From positions 1 through 64,000 of the forward strand of contig DENJ01000043.1 in the NCBI GenBank assembly GCA_002359635.1: a stretch of DNA of 64,000 bases, given 5' to 3'. Of this stretch, positions 1 through 8,601 are shown one piece after another; the stretch's first letter is position 1; each line of letters begins with the position of its first letter. The DNA is from Burkholderiales bacterium UBA2647. Lineage in GTDB: Bacteria; Pseudomonadota; Gammaproteobacteria; Burkholderiales; Burkholderiaceae_E. Position numbers and translations under genes: made by a program. The notes beneath the pieces were generated by a model. That model saw only the letters and a program-made list of their open reading frames with translations, did no database searches and was not told the DNA's origin.

Positions 1-1377
1 TGACGATGCATAAACGGCCCAGAGCTTTGCGAGTTCACCCGTACCGTCGCCTTGAACACTGGCAAAAACAGACTTGGCTTTGTCCCGCTGCCCAGCCGTC
101 ACAAGCGCCGTACCGTAAAGAAGCTTTGCATCCTCAGGCCGCTTGATGCCCTTTATCGATAGGCCTCGTTCCATCAGACGAATGCCTTCTTCCCTTTCGC
201 CCGCCAGGACAAGGCTATAGCCAACATTAATCATGGCGTTGCCATCTTTGCCGGTTGATGCTTCATTTTTTAGTGCGTTGAGCGCTTTCCGATCCTCCTC
301 AACACTTTTTGTAACCATGGTTCGAAGCCTGCGATGACGATCTGCTTCCTCGCCACTGCCAAGCAACTTCTCGGCAAAGCCTTGCTCGAGAAAGCGATTG
401 GCCTCAAGCGAAAAGCCGGCTGTCAGAGCCATTTGGGCGTACTCAAAATACTCATTGGCACTGCGCAAGTTTCCCGTTGCCATCTTCAGCCGAGCCACGT
501 CCATCACCAGCCGGTCAGGAAAACCCTGTCGTGTGGAGACTCGGTAAATCGCTTCGGCCCAATAGTCTTTCTTGGGATAAAAGGTAAGCAGTTTCTCCAC
601 GGTGCTTGCATAAGCAGCAGCATCCTTCTTGCGCTGATAAATCCCTGCCAGAAATTGCAGGCGATCCTCGGGCGGGATCTTTCCGGCTTTCTCAAGGATT
701 TGAAAATCGACAAGCAACTCGCGCGCGGCACCATCAAAATCACCCGCCGTGTAGAGGGATTGGACCCAAAGCATGCGTATCGCACCTTCTGGGCCACCCT
801 CTTTGAAATAGCGCGCATACCATTCTGAGGCTTTGCTGTAATGCTTGGTGCGATAAAAATTGCCGGCGACCGCCTCGATGATCTTGTGCTTCTCGGTAGC
901 TGCCAAGCGACCACTGTTGATCACCGCATCAAAGGCTTTGGCTGCCGTATCGGCATCGCCTGCCACACTTGCCGCTGTCCCTCGCATACGCTCAATGATG
1001 TAGTTCTCATAAGCGTTGCGGTTAGGGAAGGCTTCAAGCTCTTTGATGCGTTGCAAGGCTTCCGGGCCTTTTCCTGCCTTGAGTAAGTCTTGAATCAGCT
1101 GCAAGGGTTTGCCCATCTCGGCCCGCACCGTGTCGGCGCTTGCAGCAGCTGGGGTATTTGCCGATGCTCCACCGCCCTTTGCTGAGGCCTCGGGGGTCGA
1201 TGCCGTAAGCATGATGGGTTGCCTATCGCCTGCTGAGCTTTGCTGTGTCCTGGTCTCAAGGGCTAGGCTCGTGCCCAAGCTGCATAAGCCGAGCATGATG
1301 CCGGCGCAAATCCTGAAACCCTGTTGCCCGAAGGCCATTCGATGCTCGAAGCCCTTACGCTGTTCGATCTGCTTCAT
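1..1377 (-). CDS. TPR-repeat protein of the TonB/ExbBD cluster (C-terminus beyond window)
   Basis: The reading frame is open from an ATG at 1377 to the window edge, so at least 458 residues are present and the C-terminus is missing. The N-terminus (MKQIEQRKGF..., then a hydrophobic stretch ending near residue 40) looks like a secretion signal. It is followed by an Ala/Ser/Pro-rich linker and helical repeats of TPR character with recurrent Tyr-x-Ala and Gly-x-x-Ala pairs. The start lies 12 nt after exbD2 on the same strand, so it is probably the last gene of the tonB-exbBD transcript. TPR proteins are known partners of some Ton systems; a periplasmic adaptor role is inference. The window edge does not allow family assignment. 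Confidence 0.7.
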   Translation of the reverse strand, partial: MKQIEQRKGFEHRMAFGQQGFRICAGIMLGLCSLGTSLALETRTQQSSAGDRQPIMLTASTPEASAKGGGASANTPAAASADTVRAEMGKPLQLIQDLLKAGKGPEALQRIKELEAFPNRNAYENYIIERMRGTAASVAGDADTAAKAFDAVINSGRLAATEKHKIIEAVAGNFYRTKHYSKASEWYARYFKEGGPEGAIRMLWVQSLYTAGDFDGAARELLVDFQILEKAGKIPPEDRLQFLAGIYQRKKDAAAYASTVEKLLTFYPKKDYWAEAIYRVSTRQGFPDRLVMDVARLKMATGNLRSANEYFEYAQMALTAGFSLEANRFLEQGFAEKLLGSGEEADRHRRLRTMVTKSVEEDRKALNALKNEASTGKDGNAMINVGYSLVLAGEREEGIRLMERGLSIKGIKRPEDAKLLYGTALVTAGQRDKAKSVFASVQGDGTGELAKLWAVYASS

Positions 1378-1389
1378 GATATTTGTTGT

Positions 1390-1815
1390 TTAATTCATAA
1401 ACTGTTCATTACCGACCATACCGATCTTGGTCACACCAAGACGCTGAGCCGCCGCAAGGACGGCTGCAACATGCTCGTATTTCACAAGCTTATTGGGTCG
1501 TAGATGCACTTCGGGTTGATCGGTCTGCGTGGCAATTTCGCTTAATTTAGTTTCCAGGCTGGATCGATCCGCAAGCGCTTGACCGTTCCAATAAACCGTA
1601 CCATCAAAATCGACATCCAACTTGATGATGGTAGGTTGCTTAACCTGGGGTGGTGGATTGCCAATCGGCATATTCATTTTCACCGCATGGGTTTGAATCG
1701 GGATGGTGATGATTAGCATGATCAGCAGTACCAACATCACATCAATTAAGGGTGTGGTATTGATCTCAACCATCACATCGTCATCGCCGCTTGCCGAACC
1801 GATCTGCATTGCCAT
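1390..1815 (-). CDS. exbD: ExbD-type biopolymer transport protein, second copy
   Basis: A 141-residue protein with the ExbD/TolR layout: short cytoplasmic N-terminus, one membrane helix at about residues 22-42 carrying the essential Asp (D25 in NTTPLIDVML), then a periplasmic domain. It forms the proton channel with ExbB and drives TonB. It lies 13 nt downstream of another exbD. Two tandem ExbD genes are common in Ton clusters of Proteobacteria; the two may form a heteromer. The periplasmic part differs clearly from that of the neighbour (VHLRPNKLVKYEHV against VHIRGDKDGRYEFV), so this is an old duplication. Confidence 0.9.
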   Translation of the reverse strand: MAMQIGSASGDDDVMVEINTTPLIDVMLVLLIMLIITIPIQTHAVKMNMPIGNPPPQVKQPTIIKLDVDFDGTVYWNGQALADRSSLETKLSEIATQTDQPEVHLRPNKLVKYEHVAAVLAAAQRLGVTKIGMVGNEQFMN

Positions 1816-1828
1816 CGCTAAGACCTTT

Positions 1829-2260
1829 TTATCGGGTGGTTTTCGGAGGGGGTTCGGTGATAAAGCCGACTTTTACGATGCCGGCGCGCTGACAGGCCAC
1901 CACAACTTTTCCCACAAACTCATAGCGCCCGTCCTTATCGCCGCGAATATGAACCTCGGGTTGGGGGTCGAGCACGGCCGATTTCTTGAGTCGACTCACA
2001 AGACTCTCTTGATCTGGTACACGTGCTTCGTTCCAGTACACATCACCGTCCTTGGTCACTGAGAGCACGATGTTCTCAGGCTTGGTTTGCGTCGGCAAAT
2101 TGCGTTCCTTGGGAAGTTCGACCGGTGCCGTTTGCGTGATCACCGGAATCGTGATCAAGAAAATAATCAGCAAAACCAGCATCACGTCAACAAGCGGTGT
2201 GGTGTTGATGGTCGATACAACCTCGTCGTCATCGCTCTGTTGGCCTGCGTTCATTGCCAT
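1829..2260 (-). CDS. exbD: ExbD-type biopolymer transport protein, first copy
   Basis: A 143-residue ExbD/TolR family protein. The acidic cytoplasmic N-terminus (QQSDDDE) is followed by a single membrane helix with the proton-carrying Asp25 (NTTPLVDVML), then a periplasmic domain of about 95 residues. It partners with ExbB to use the proton gradient for TonB-dependent outer-membrane transport. It sits between exbB and the second exbD on the same strand, 121 nt after exbB, so all three are probably co-transcribed. No TonB-dependent receptor is in the window, so the transported substrate is unknown. Confidence 0.9.
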   Translation of the reverse strand: MAMNAGQQSDDDEVVSTINTTPLVDVMLVLLIIFLITIPVITQTAPVELPKERNLPTQTKPENIVLSVTKDGDVYWNEARVPDQESLVSRLKKSAVLDPQPEVHIRGDKDGRYEFVGKVVVACQRAGIVKVGFITEPPPKTTR

Positions 2261-2381
2261 GCTCGCGTCTCCGAAGGTTCTAGGATGAATCTCATGCTGC
2301 GTCTTAGTCCCTGCCTCTTATTGGCTTTCGGGCTAGCGCTTAAGCCTCGGGCGGGCCTTCCCAGGCACGGGGCTATCTTGA

Positions 2382-3311
2382 CTAGCCTCGCGCTTCCTTA
2401 TTGCCGCTAAGCAGTACGGCATGGATATCCGAGGCAAAGCGCCTGACTTGCTCCATCGCCACCTTGTTTCTGCGCACAAGCCAGTTGTAACCCATCACCG
2501 CAGGAACCGCTGCGCCCAAACCAATTGCTGTCATGATAAGTGCCTCACCCACTGGTCCAGCCACCTTGTCAATCGATGCTTGTCCCGCCACACCGATGGC
2601 CGTGAGCGCATGGTAAATGCCCCAAACCGTTCCAAATAGACCAACGAAAGGTGCGGTTGATCCAACGGTTGCAAGAAAGGCAAGCCCAGTTTGCAACTTG
2701 TTGTTGATGGTATCAACTGACTGCTGTACTGCCATGCCAATCCAGGTGTGTTTATCCACATGCTGGCCTAAACTTCCGCGGTGATTGGCATCGGCTTTAA
2801 GGCCCGACTCGGCGATAAAACGCACCGCACTATCGTCCCCAAGTGCCGCAGCGCCAGCTTCAACCGAGGCAGCGTTCCAAAAACTTTGCTTTGCCTCACC
2901 GATTTGCCGCATGAGCTTTGACTGCTCTAGAAACTTCACAATGCCGATATACCAGGTGCCGATCGACATCACCAGCATGATGATCAAGGTGCCCTTGGCC
3001 ACGAAGTCGCCCTGCGCCCAGAGTGCATCGAGACCATAAGGGTTATCAACGGTTTCGGTTTTTTCTCCGTTTGCTGCCTTGGCGGCGCTAGCCCCATCAT
3101 TTCCGGAGGACGATGTGGCGGGACTCGCTGAGGCAGCGGGCAATGCGGGTACAGGCTCGGCTGCTTTTTCGTTGGTAGCAGGCGCGGCTTTTGACGCTCC
3201 TGCTTTGTTGTCTTTCCCGCTTTGCGCCAAGCTGATCGTGGGTGAGGACAGCAACATCAAGGAGGAGATGGTGATGGCAGCGACGCGGCGAATCAATGCA
3301 GCAGGGGACAT
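2382..3311 (-). CDS. exbB: ExbB proton-channel protein with extended periplasmic N-terminus
   Basis: A 309-residue MotA/TolQ/ExbB family protein. A cleavable signal (MSPAALIRRV...SLAQS) is followed by an Ala/Ser/Lys/Pro-rich low-complexity segment to about residue 90, then a membrane helix (GTLIIMLVMSIGTWYIGIV) and the typical C-terminal pair of helices with the FLATVGSTAPFVGLFGTVWGIYHAL signature. The long N-terminal extension makes it larger than E. coli ExbB (244 residues) and is typical of the signal-bearing ExbB subtype. It energises TonB together with the ExbD proteins encoded next to it. Upstream lies a 174-nt gap to tonB on the same strand, which could hold a separate promoter. Confidence 0.9.
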   Translation of the reverse strand: MSPAALIRRVAAITISSLMLLSSPTISLAQSGKDNKAGASKAAPATNEKAAEPVPALPAASASPATSSSGNDGASAAKAANGEKTETVDNPYGLDALWAQGDFVAKGTLIIMLVMSIGTWYIGIVKFLEQSKLMRQIGEAKQSFWNAASVEAGAAALGDDSAVRFIAESGLKADANHRGSLGQHVDKHTWIGMAVQQSVDTINNKLQTGLAFLATVGSTAPFVGLFGTVWGIYHALTAIGVAGQASIDKVAGPVGEALIMTAIGLGAAVPAVMGYNWLVRRNKVAMEQVRRFASDIHAVLLSGNKEARG

Positions 3312-3485
3312 GAAGAAATTCCTCTCTAAGGCGTTTTAAGCGTGAAGCAATAGCGATCTCTGCAGCGCTCAACGATGGACGGCAAGACAAAAAACATCGA
3401 ATAAAAACTCATCATCACTGGGAAAATAAATAGCGGCCTATATCTACAAAGAATCAGTATTTAATCGTCACACCATGAGATTTGA

Positions 3486-4172
3486 TCAATCTAATTTCCA
3501 TACCACTTCAAGGGTGCTTGAACTTTTCTCCAATTTTCCATTAACCATGCCAGGCTTGAACTTGCAGGTTTCGAGCAGTTTTCGTGCCGCTTGATCGAGC
3601 CTCCGGTAACCGCTCGACTTCTCAATATCAACCGATGAGAGGCTGCCGTTGACCTCCACGACAAAACGCAAAATAACTGTCCCGGTTTCATTGAGTTGAC
3701 GCGATTGCCGAGGATAGAACTCATCGGAATTTGAGCAGGTCTTGCTATCGATCGAGGCCGGGTAACTGGGAGGTGGCGCAACAGGCGCGGGCGCTGGCTT
3801 CGGTGCAGGCGGCGTGGGTGCCGGAGGCGCAGGCGGTGCGGGCACGAATGGCGCAGGGGGCGGCGGCTTCGTCGTGACGGCACTGATCACAGTCGGCGGC
3901 GGTGGCGCCGCAATCTGAATCTCGGGCGGTGGCACGAAGGGGGGTGGCGGGGCCGTCATCTTTGGGGGAGGCGGCAAGGGAGGCGGTGGCTTTGGTGGCG
4001 GCGGTTTTACTTCTTCGATGATTTTGGTTTCGAGCGGTTGCTTGATCACCTCGACCACTTTTCTCGCGAGCCCACTCACGAGCGCATAGCCGATCGCGAT
4101 ATGCACCACCACGGCAATGACCAATCCTGTTGCCCGGCGGTTTGTGCTTGAGTCGCGCTCAGAGAAGTCCAA
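3486..4172 (-). CDS. tonB: TonB energy-transducing protein
   Basis: A 228-residue protein with classic TonB architecture: a short N-terminus, one membrane anchor (TGLVIAVVVHIAIGYALVSG, about residues 15-35), a very Pro-rich periplasm-spanning segment at about residues 53-140, and a C-terminal TonB fold (YPRQSRQLNETGTVILRFVVEVNG...). It transmits ExbB/ExbD energy to outer-membrane receptors. Two Cys (in DSKTCSNSDE and LLETCKFKPG) sit in the C-terminal domain and could form a disulfide. The start overlaps the 3' end of mltD by 14 nt, so translation may be coupled to it. Confidence 0.9.
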   Translation of the reverse strand: MDFSERDSSTNRRATGLVIAVVVHIAIGYALVSGLARKVVEVIKQPLETKIIEEVKPPPPKPPPPLPPPPKMTAPPPPFVPPPEIQIAAPPPPTVISAVTTKPPPPAPFVPAPPAPPAPTPPAPKPAPAPVAPPPSYPASIDSKTCSNSDEFYPRQSRQLNETGTVILRFVVEVNGSLSSVDIEKSSGYRRLDQAARKLLETCKFKPGMVNGKLEKSSSTLEVVWKLD

Positions 4173-6207
4173 GATTCGATGCAGATTGATAGCTCGCGGT
4201 TACCCGCGGCGCCGACTTAGGGCTGGCATCGGGGTCCGCTTTTATATCGGGCTTGGCCTTTGGCTTTGCTGCTTTGTCTGAAGCAGACTGGCTTACATCG
4301 CCAGTTTTTTTGCCAGCGCTTGTCGTCGCTTGTGTGCTGGGCTTAGAGGCTTGCGGAAGCGCTTTTGTGGAGGCCTGCGTCGAAGTTTTCACCGCCTTAT
4401 TTTGCTCGACAAGTTGCTGTTTCTGATCCTTGGCCAGCTTGACTTTAGGGGGTTCTGCTTGCTTGTTGCCAACCCCCGACTTTGGGTTGACTTTGCTTTT
4501 TACCGCGTCCTCTTGTGGCTTTGCCGCGTCCTTGCTGACATCAGGGAACTGCTTTGGCGTAACCACCTCGGTGGCAATGACCTTAGAGACGCCCGATTCA
4601 TTGGTGAGCACGGTTTGCGCACTTGCAGGTTTTACGAGTAATCGCATACCAAGTTTCACCTCATGCTTGAGATTGTTCCAGGCCTGCAGGCTCGCGGCCG
4701 TCACGCCATAACGCCTTGCAATCGATTCCGTGGTTTCTTTCTTGCCAACGCGGTGATAGATGGCAGGGCGTTGAACCTTCTCAAGAATCCTTGGGCCGTC
4801 AAAACTGGTCATCACGGTCAATGCAGTCGATTTATCGTCGGGCGCCGGCACAAGCAATCGTGTTCCGGGGAGGACTTTTGCTGTTCGAAGTCCATTAGCC
4901 CGCATGATCTCCTGCGCACTGGTCCCTAACCTGGAAGCGAGGCTTTGTATGCTTTCGCCTTGCTCAAGCGTGTAGGGACGCCATCTTGAAAAAGGCTTGT
5001 TGGCAGTTTCGTGGGCTTTCATCGCAGCCAAAAACGAATCGACCCGATCTGCCGGAATCTTGATTTGATCATTCGTGCGTGCCGCGATGACGGGTCGGTT
5101 GTGAGCAGGGTTGAGTGATACAAATTCTTCTTCAGTTAGCCCCGCAAAACGCGCCGCCAGCTTAAGGTCGAGATGCAGAGGCGCTTCGACTTCCACAAAA
5201 TAGGGCTTGTTGGGCAGGGAAGGCAGTCGCACATTAAACAATGCAGGATTTAAAACGATCTCCCGAAGCGCCATCAGCTTTGGAACATAGTGCCGCGTCT
5301 CCTGCGGCATATTCAGGGACAGATAATCGGTCGGTCTGCCACTGGCCTGATTTCGACGCATTGCCTTGCCGACGGCACCTTCGCCCCAGTTGTAGGAGGC
5401 GAGCGCCAGAAACCAGTCATTACCCTGTAGCTCGTAAATCCTTTGTAGGTATTCGAGCGCTGCTTGGGTGGAGTGGACAGGATCGCGCCTGTTGTCGACC
5501 CACCAGTTCTGAGAAAGGTTATAAGCCTTGCCGGTCGAGGGGATGAACTGCCACAGTCCGGCCGCTTTGGCGGGCGACATGGCCGTCGGATTCATCGCGC
5601 TTTCAACAAACGGCAGCAAAGCCAATTCACCTGGCATGCCCCGTCGTTCAATTTCTTCAACAATATAAAAAAGATATCTTGATCCGCGCTCAAACATCCG
5701 CTCCAGGTACTCCGGCTTATAGGTGTAATACTGGATATGCTTTTGTACCAACGGCGAATCGAGCGCCGGCAAGGCAAAGCCAGCACGCATGCGTGTCCAT
5801 AAGTCCTTGTAATCGGGACGCAGGACAGTGGTCTCGAGTGTTTGGGCGGATTCAGCAGGCGCATCAAGCCTTGGCTCGACAAGCGGATCGCCGCGATCGT
5901 TAAAAATCACCCGATTTTCAGCTCGATCTGGGTTTTCAATGTCGACGGAACGCGGCGCTTGGGTAGCGTCGGAGACCACACCAATCTGAACCATGCTGCC
6001 CGCGAGTTTGTCTTCATGCTGATATGCAGCAGATTCGTGCAGGCTGAGTAGCTGTCCCCCGGATGACATATCCTCGCTCAGACTGGACTCAAGCCTAAGC
6101 TCTGCCGCAGCAAAAGTGCCCCCCTTGCCAGGAAGGAACAGGCCACCCTGGGCAAAACATAGCCCAGTCAAAAGAGAAAACAGTTGAAGTTGTCGTTTGA
6201 AATGCAT
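4159..6207 (-). CDS. mltD: Membrane-bound lytic murein transglycosylase D
   Basis: A family 1D lytic transglycosylase that cleaves peptidoglycan glycan strands. From the ATG at 6207 the protein starts with a signal-like sequence (MHFKRQLQLFSLLTGLCFA); an in-frame ATG at 6222 is equally possible and neither has a clear Shine-Dalgarno. The SLT domain carries the catalytic Glu in LPFVESAMNP, then AAGLWQFIPSTG and the ASYNWGEGAV motif. Two LysM domains follow (PYTLEQGESIQSLASRLG and YHRVGKKETTESIARRYG). The last 110 residues or so are Lys/Ala/Gln/Thr-rich low complexity. No lipobox is visible, unlike E. coli MltD. Neighbour gloB matches the conserved mltD-gloB order; downstream overlap with tonB is less usual. 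Confidence 0.9.
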   Translation of the reverse strand: MHFKRQLQLFSLLTGLCFAQGGLFLPGKGGTFAAAELRLESSLSEDMSSGGQLLSLHESAAYQHEDKLAGSMVQIGVVSDATQAPRSVDIENPDRAENRVIFNDRGDPLVEPRLDAPAESAQTLETTVLRPDYKDLWTRMRAGFALPALDSPLVQKHIQYYTYKPEYLERMFERGSRYLFYIVEEIERRGMPGELALLPFVESAMNPTAMSPAKAAGLWQFIPSTGKAYNLSQNWWVDNRRDPVHSTQAALEYLQRIYELQGNDWFLALASYNWGEGAVGKAMRRNQASGRPTDYLSLNMPQETRHYVPKLMALREIVLNPALFNVRLPSLPNKPYFVEVEAPLHLDLKLAARFAGLTEEEFVSLNPAHNRPVIAARTNDQIKIPADRVDSFLAAMKAHETANKPFSRWRPYTLEQGESIQSLASRLGTSAQEIMRANGLRTAKVLPGTRLLVPAPDDKSTALTVMTSFDGPRILEKVQRPAIYHRVGKKETTESIARRYGVTAASLQAWNNLKHEVKLGMRLLVKPASAQTVLTNESGVSKVIATEVVTPKQFPDVSKDAAKPQEDAVKSKVNPKSGVGNKQAEPPKVKLAKDQKQQLVEQNKAVKTSTQASTKALPQASKPSTQATTSAGKKTGDVSQSASDKAAKPKAKPDIKADPDASPKSAPRVTASYQSASNLGLL

Positions 6208-6327
6208 GATCAAGCGCGGCATTTTATACAAATTACTGCGGTTTTCGTCGAACCACTCAAAATTTAGCCGCGAAAAGCACTCGGTCAATTGAAAAAAACT
6301 GCCATGGATCCATCAAGGTTGCTTGAA

Positions 6328-7239
6328 TCAAGCACGAAACTCGTTTTTCCAGGACCTCAAAGCTGCAAATCGGTCGATACGAGCTGCTTGTGAATGAAGA
6401 TCTCCGAGAAGCTCTTGAGCCGGTCTGAGCTTGCCAAACCTGTCCGGCAACACACATGTTGTTGGGGCATCAAGCGGGGAAGCCGGGACCAGACCAAGCA
6501 GGAAGGGGTTGCTCTGCAATTCATGAATGAGCAAGCTTGGGACGGTTGGCATATCTTGTGCCCTCAAGGTCTCTGCTTCAAGCATTCTTGCTTGAATGAG
6601 CTCATGCGTCGGGTAAGCAGCCCGGGCAAAGCGCAGATTAGAGAGGGTGTATTCATGAGCACAGCAAATCAAACTGTCGTCAGGCAGTTCGCACAGGCGC
6701 GCGAGGGACTCGAGCATTTGCGCCGGGTCGCCTTCAAAAATGCGGCCACAGCCCGCGGCAAACAGGCAGTCGCCGCAAAACAAAATCTTCTCGCGTTCAA
6801 GGTGGTAGGCGATGTGCGATTTGGTGTGTCCGGGAACCGCCATGACGCGGGCCTGGGCAAAGCCCAAGTCGAGCCTATCGCCTTCACCAGCAGCTACAGC
6901 ATCGTGATGAATCCGAGCGTCTTGAGGCCCGTATATCTTCAGCCGTCGTCCCTGGCCTGCCGCCCATGCGATCAGCGCGTCAACTCCCCCTTGGTGATCG
7001 GGGTGATGATGCGTTAACAGAATGCCGTCGATTTCAAGCGCTTTGGCTTCGGCCGCTTCAACGATGACTGCAGCGTCGCCGGGATCGACAACCCAGCAAC
7101 GGCTTGATGCAGGGTCTTGTAGTATCCACAGGTAGTTATCTTGAAACGCCTTGATACGATGGAGTTGAGATGGAAGGGCTGCCACAAATCGTGCAGCAAG
7201 CTGCCTGACGGTTTGATGCTCCGGTTTTTCGACATGCAT
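6328..7239 (-). CDS. gloB: Hydroxyacylglutathione hydrolase (glyoxalase II)
   Basis: A metallo-beta-lactamase fold hydrolase that converts S-lactoylglutathione to D-lactate and glutathione in methylglyoxal detoxification. The dinuclear metal motif THHHPDH is visible, with later ligand regions VPGHTKSH and CGDCLFAAGCGR and the C-terminal CAHEYT motif. The chosen ATG at 7239 has AAGGAAG about 9 nt upstream; the frame also extends to 7290. The resulting 303 residues exceed the usual 250-260 because of an N-terminal extension of about 40 residues and a slightly long C-terminus. It diverges from the methyltransferase gene, as in the E. coli mltD-gloB-yafS-rnhA-dnaQ order. Confidence 0.9.
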   Translation of the reverse strand: MHVEKPEHQTVRQLAARFVAALPSQLHRIKAFQDNYLWILQDPASSRCWVVDPGDAAVIVEAAEAKALEIDGILLTHHHPDHQGGVDALIAWAAGQGRRLKIYGPQDARIHHDAVAAGEGDRLDLGFAQARVMAVPGHTKSHIAYHLEREKILFCGDCLFAAGCGRIFEGDPAQMLESLARLCELPDDSLICCAHEYTLSNLRFARAAYPTHELIQARMLEAETLRAQDMPTVPSLLIHELQSNPFLLGLVPASPLDAPTTCVLPDRFGKLRPAQELLGDLHSQAARIDRFAALRSWKNEFRA

Positions 7240-7288
7240 CACTATTTTCTTCCTTATCAGACTCGGATCGCTACTCGGGAAACGACCC

Positions 7289-8038
7289 ATGTTGCACCAC
7301 GATGAGTTACAGATCCATGCCGCATGGCTACGGTGGCTTCAAACCCCTGCTGGACTTTATCTTTGCGGCTGGTTGCAGGAGCGGCTTGATCCGATGCTAG
7401 CCGACGAATTCGGCTACTTCGCAGTCCAGTGCGGCATGCCAAGCCTAAATGGCTTAAGAAACAACCGTATGAGCCACCGGATTGTATTGCAACATCCACT
7501 GGAGGATCTACCCAGTGATAATCCTCGCATCTGGGTGGACTCTTTTGCCGAACTGCCGCTTGCCTCCAATTCAGTGGATTTGCTGCTGCTGCCCCATGTG
7601 CTCGAGTTTTCACCGGACCCGCATGCTGTCTTGCGTGAAGCGCAGCGTGTTTTGCGCAGCGAGGGCAGGCTGGTGATCGCGGGACTGAACCCGTGGAGTC
7701 TGTGGGGGCTTCGGGAGATGCTGCTCGGCGCCTGGTTTGGGAATAGTCTGCCGATTGAGTGCCGGATGCTGGCGCTTGGTCGTCTACGCGACTGGATGCG
7801 CTTGTTGGAATTCGATATGGACCGAGGCCGCTTTGGGTGCTACCGTCCGATCTGCGAAACCGATGTATGGCTCAAGCGATGGGCATGGATGGAGAATGCG
7901 GGAGATCGCTGGTGGCCAATTTGCGGGGCGAGTTACTTGATCGGGGCTGTAAAGCGATCCAAGGGCTTGCGTTGGGTGGGCCTTATTCCAGGTGAGCGCC
8001 GAGGCATGTTTGGGCGTCCTCAGGTGGCCAGAATTTAA
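7289..8038 (+). CDS. SAM-dependent methyltransferase (YafS-like)
   Basis: A 249-residue class I methyltransferase. The glycine-rich motif I is not canonical, but the [49 protein letters not shown] block is the typical methyltransferase type 11 core. The position between gloB and rnhA matches E. coli yafS, whose substrate is not established to my knowledge. The gene starts 49 nt from the divergent gloB start and ends 7 nt before rnhA, which suggests co-transcription with rnhA. Confidence 0.8.
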   Translation: MLHHDELQIHAAWLRWLQTPAGLYLCGWLQERLDPMLADEFGYFAVQCGMPSLNGLRNNRMSHRIVLQHPLEDLPSDNPRIWVDSFAELPLASNSVDLLLLPHVLEFSPDPHAVLREAQRVLRSEGRLVIAGLNPWSLWGLREMLLGAWFGNSLPIECRMLALGRLRDWMRLLEFDMDRGRFGCYRPICETDVWLKRWAWMENAGDRWWPICGASYLIGAVKRSKGLRWVGLIPGERRGMFGRPQVARI

Positions 8039-8045
8039 CGCTGAG

Positions 8046-8495
8046 ATGGCCATGGCCGAACGCATCATGATTTATACCGATGGCGCCTGTAAAGGCAATC
8101 CGGGCCCGGGCGGCTGGGGTGTTGTGCTTCGTTTTGGTAATCAGGTCAAAGAACTGTTGGGCGGGGAGGCCAACACCACCAATAACCGGATGGAGTTGAC
8201 CGCAGCCATCGAAGCACTCAAGGCATTACGACGACCGGTAAGCGCCGACGTTTACACAGATTCTCAATATGTCATCAAAGGCCTTGAGCAATGGTTGCCG
8301 GCTTGGAAAGCCCGTGGCTGGCAGACTGCCGACAAAAAGCCTGTCAAGAATCGCGATCTATGGGAGCTTTTAGATGAACTTGCTGCTCAGCATCAGTTGA
8401 GCTGGCATTGGGTGAAAGGCCATTCGGGAAACCCAGGCAATACGCGCGCCGACGCGCTTGCAAATGAGGGCGCTGATCGTTTCAGCAGGTCTTGA
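8046..8495 (+). CDS. rnhA: Ribonuclease HI
   Basis: A ribonuclease HI that degrades the RNA strand of RNA-DNA hybrids. From ATG 8046 the protein has 149 residues, close to the 155 of E. coli. Catalytic acids are visible: Asp in [18 protein letters not shown], Glu in [13 protein letters not shown], Asp in VYTDSQYV, and Asp in [13 protein letters not shown]; the HSGNPGN loop carries the catalytic His. The frame extends upstream to 7992, but that would overlap the methyltransferase gene by 47 nt; ATG 8046 or 8052 places the start normally. Confidence 0.93.
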   Translation: MAMAERIMIYTDGACKGNPGPGGWGVVLRFGNQVKELLGGEANTTNNRMELTAAIEALKALRRPVSADVYTDSQYVIKGLEQWLPAWKARGWQTADKKPVKNRDLWELLDELAAQHQLSWHWVKGHSGNPGNTRADALANEGADRFSRS

Positions 8496-8518
8496 CGGTT
8501 TTGGCAGATACTGAAGCG

Positions 8519-8537
8519 CTGCCCATGATTCGGGCAG
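8519..8537. terminator. Possible hairpin between rnhA and the efflux genes
   Basis: CTGCCC (8519-8524), a 7-nt loop and GGGCAG (8532-8537) form a perfect 6-bp GC-rich stem. No T-tract follows, so intrinsic termination is doubtful. It would separate rnhA from the RND adaptor gene. Confidence 0.25.
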
Positions 8538-8601
8538 TCCCTCGCTCGTCGATACGCCTTCTTACCAGGAAAATCACTGCGTTGTGCTAGCCTCGGTGGG
8601 T

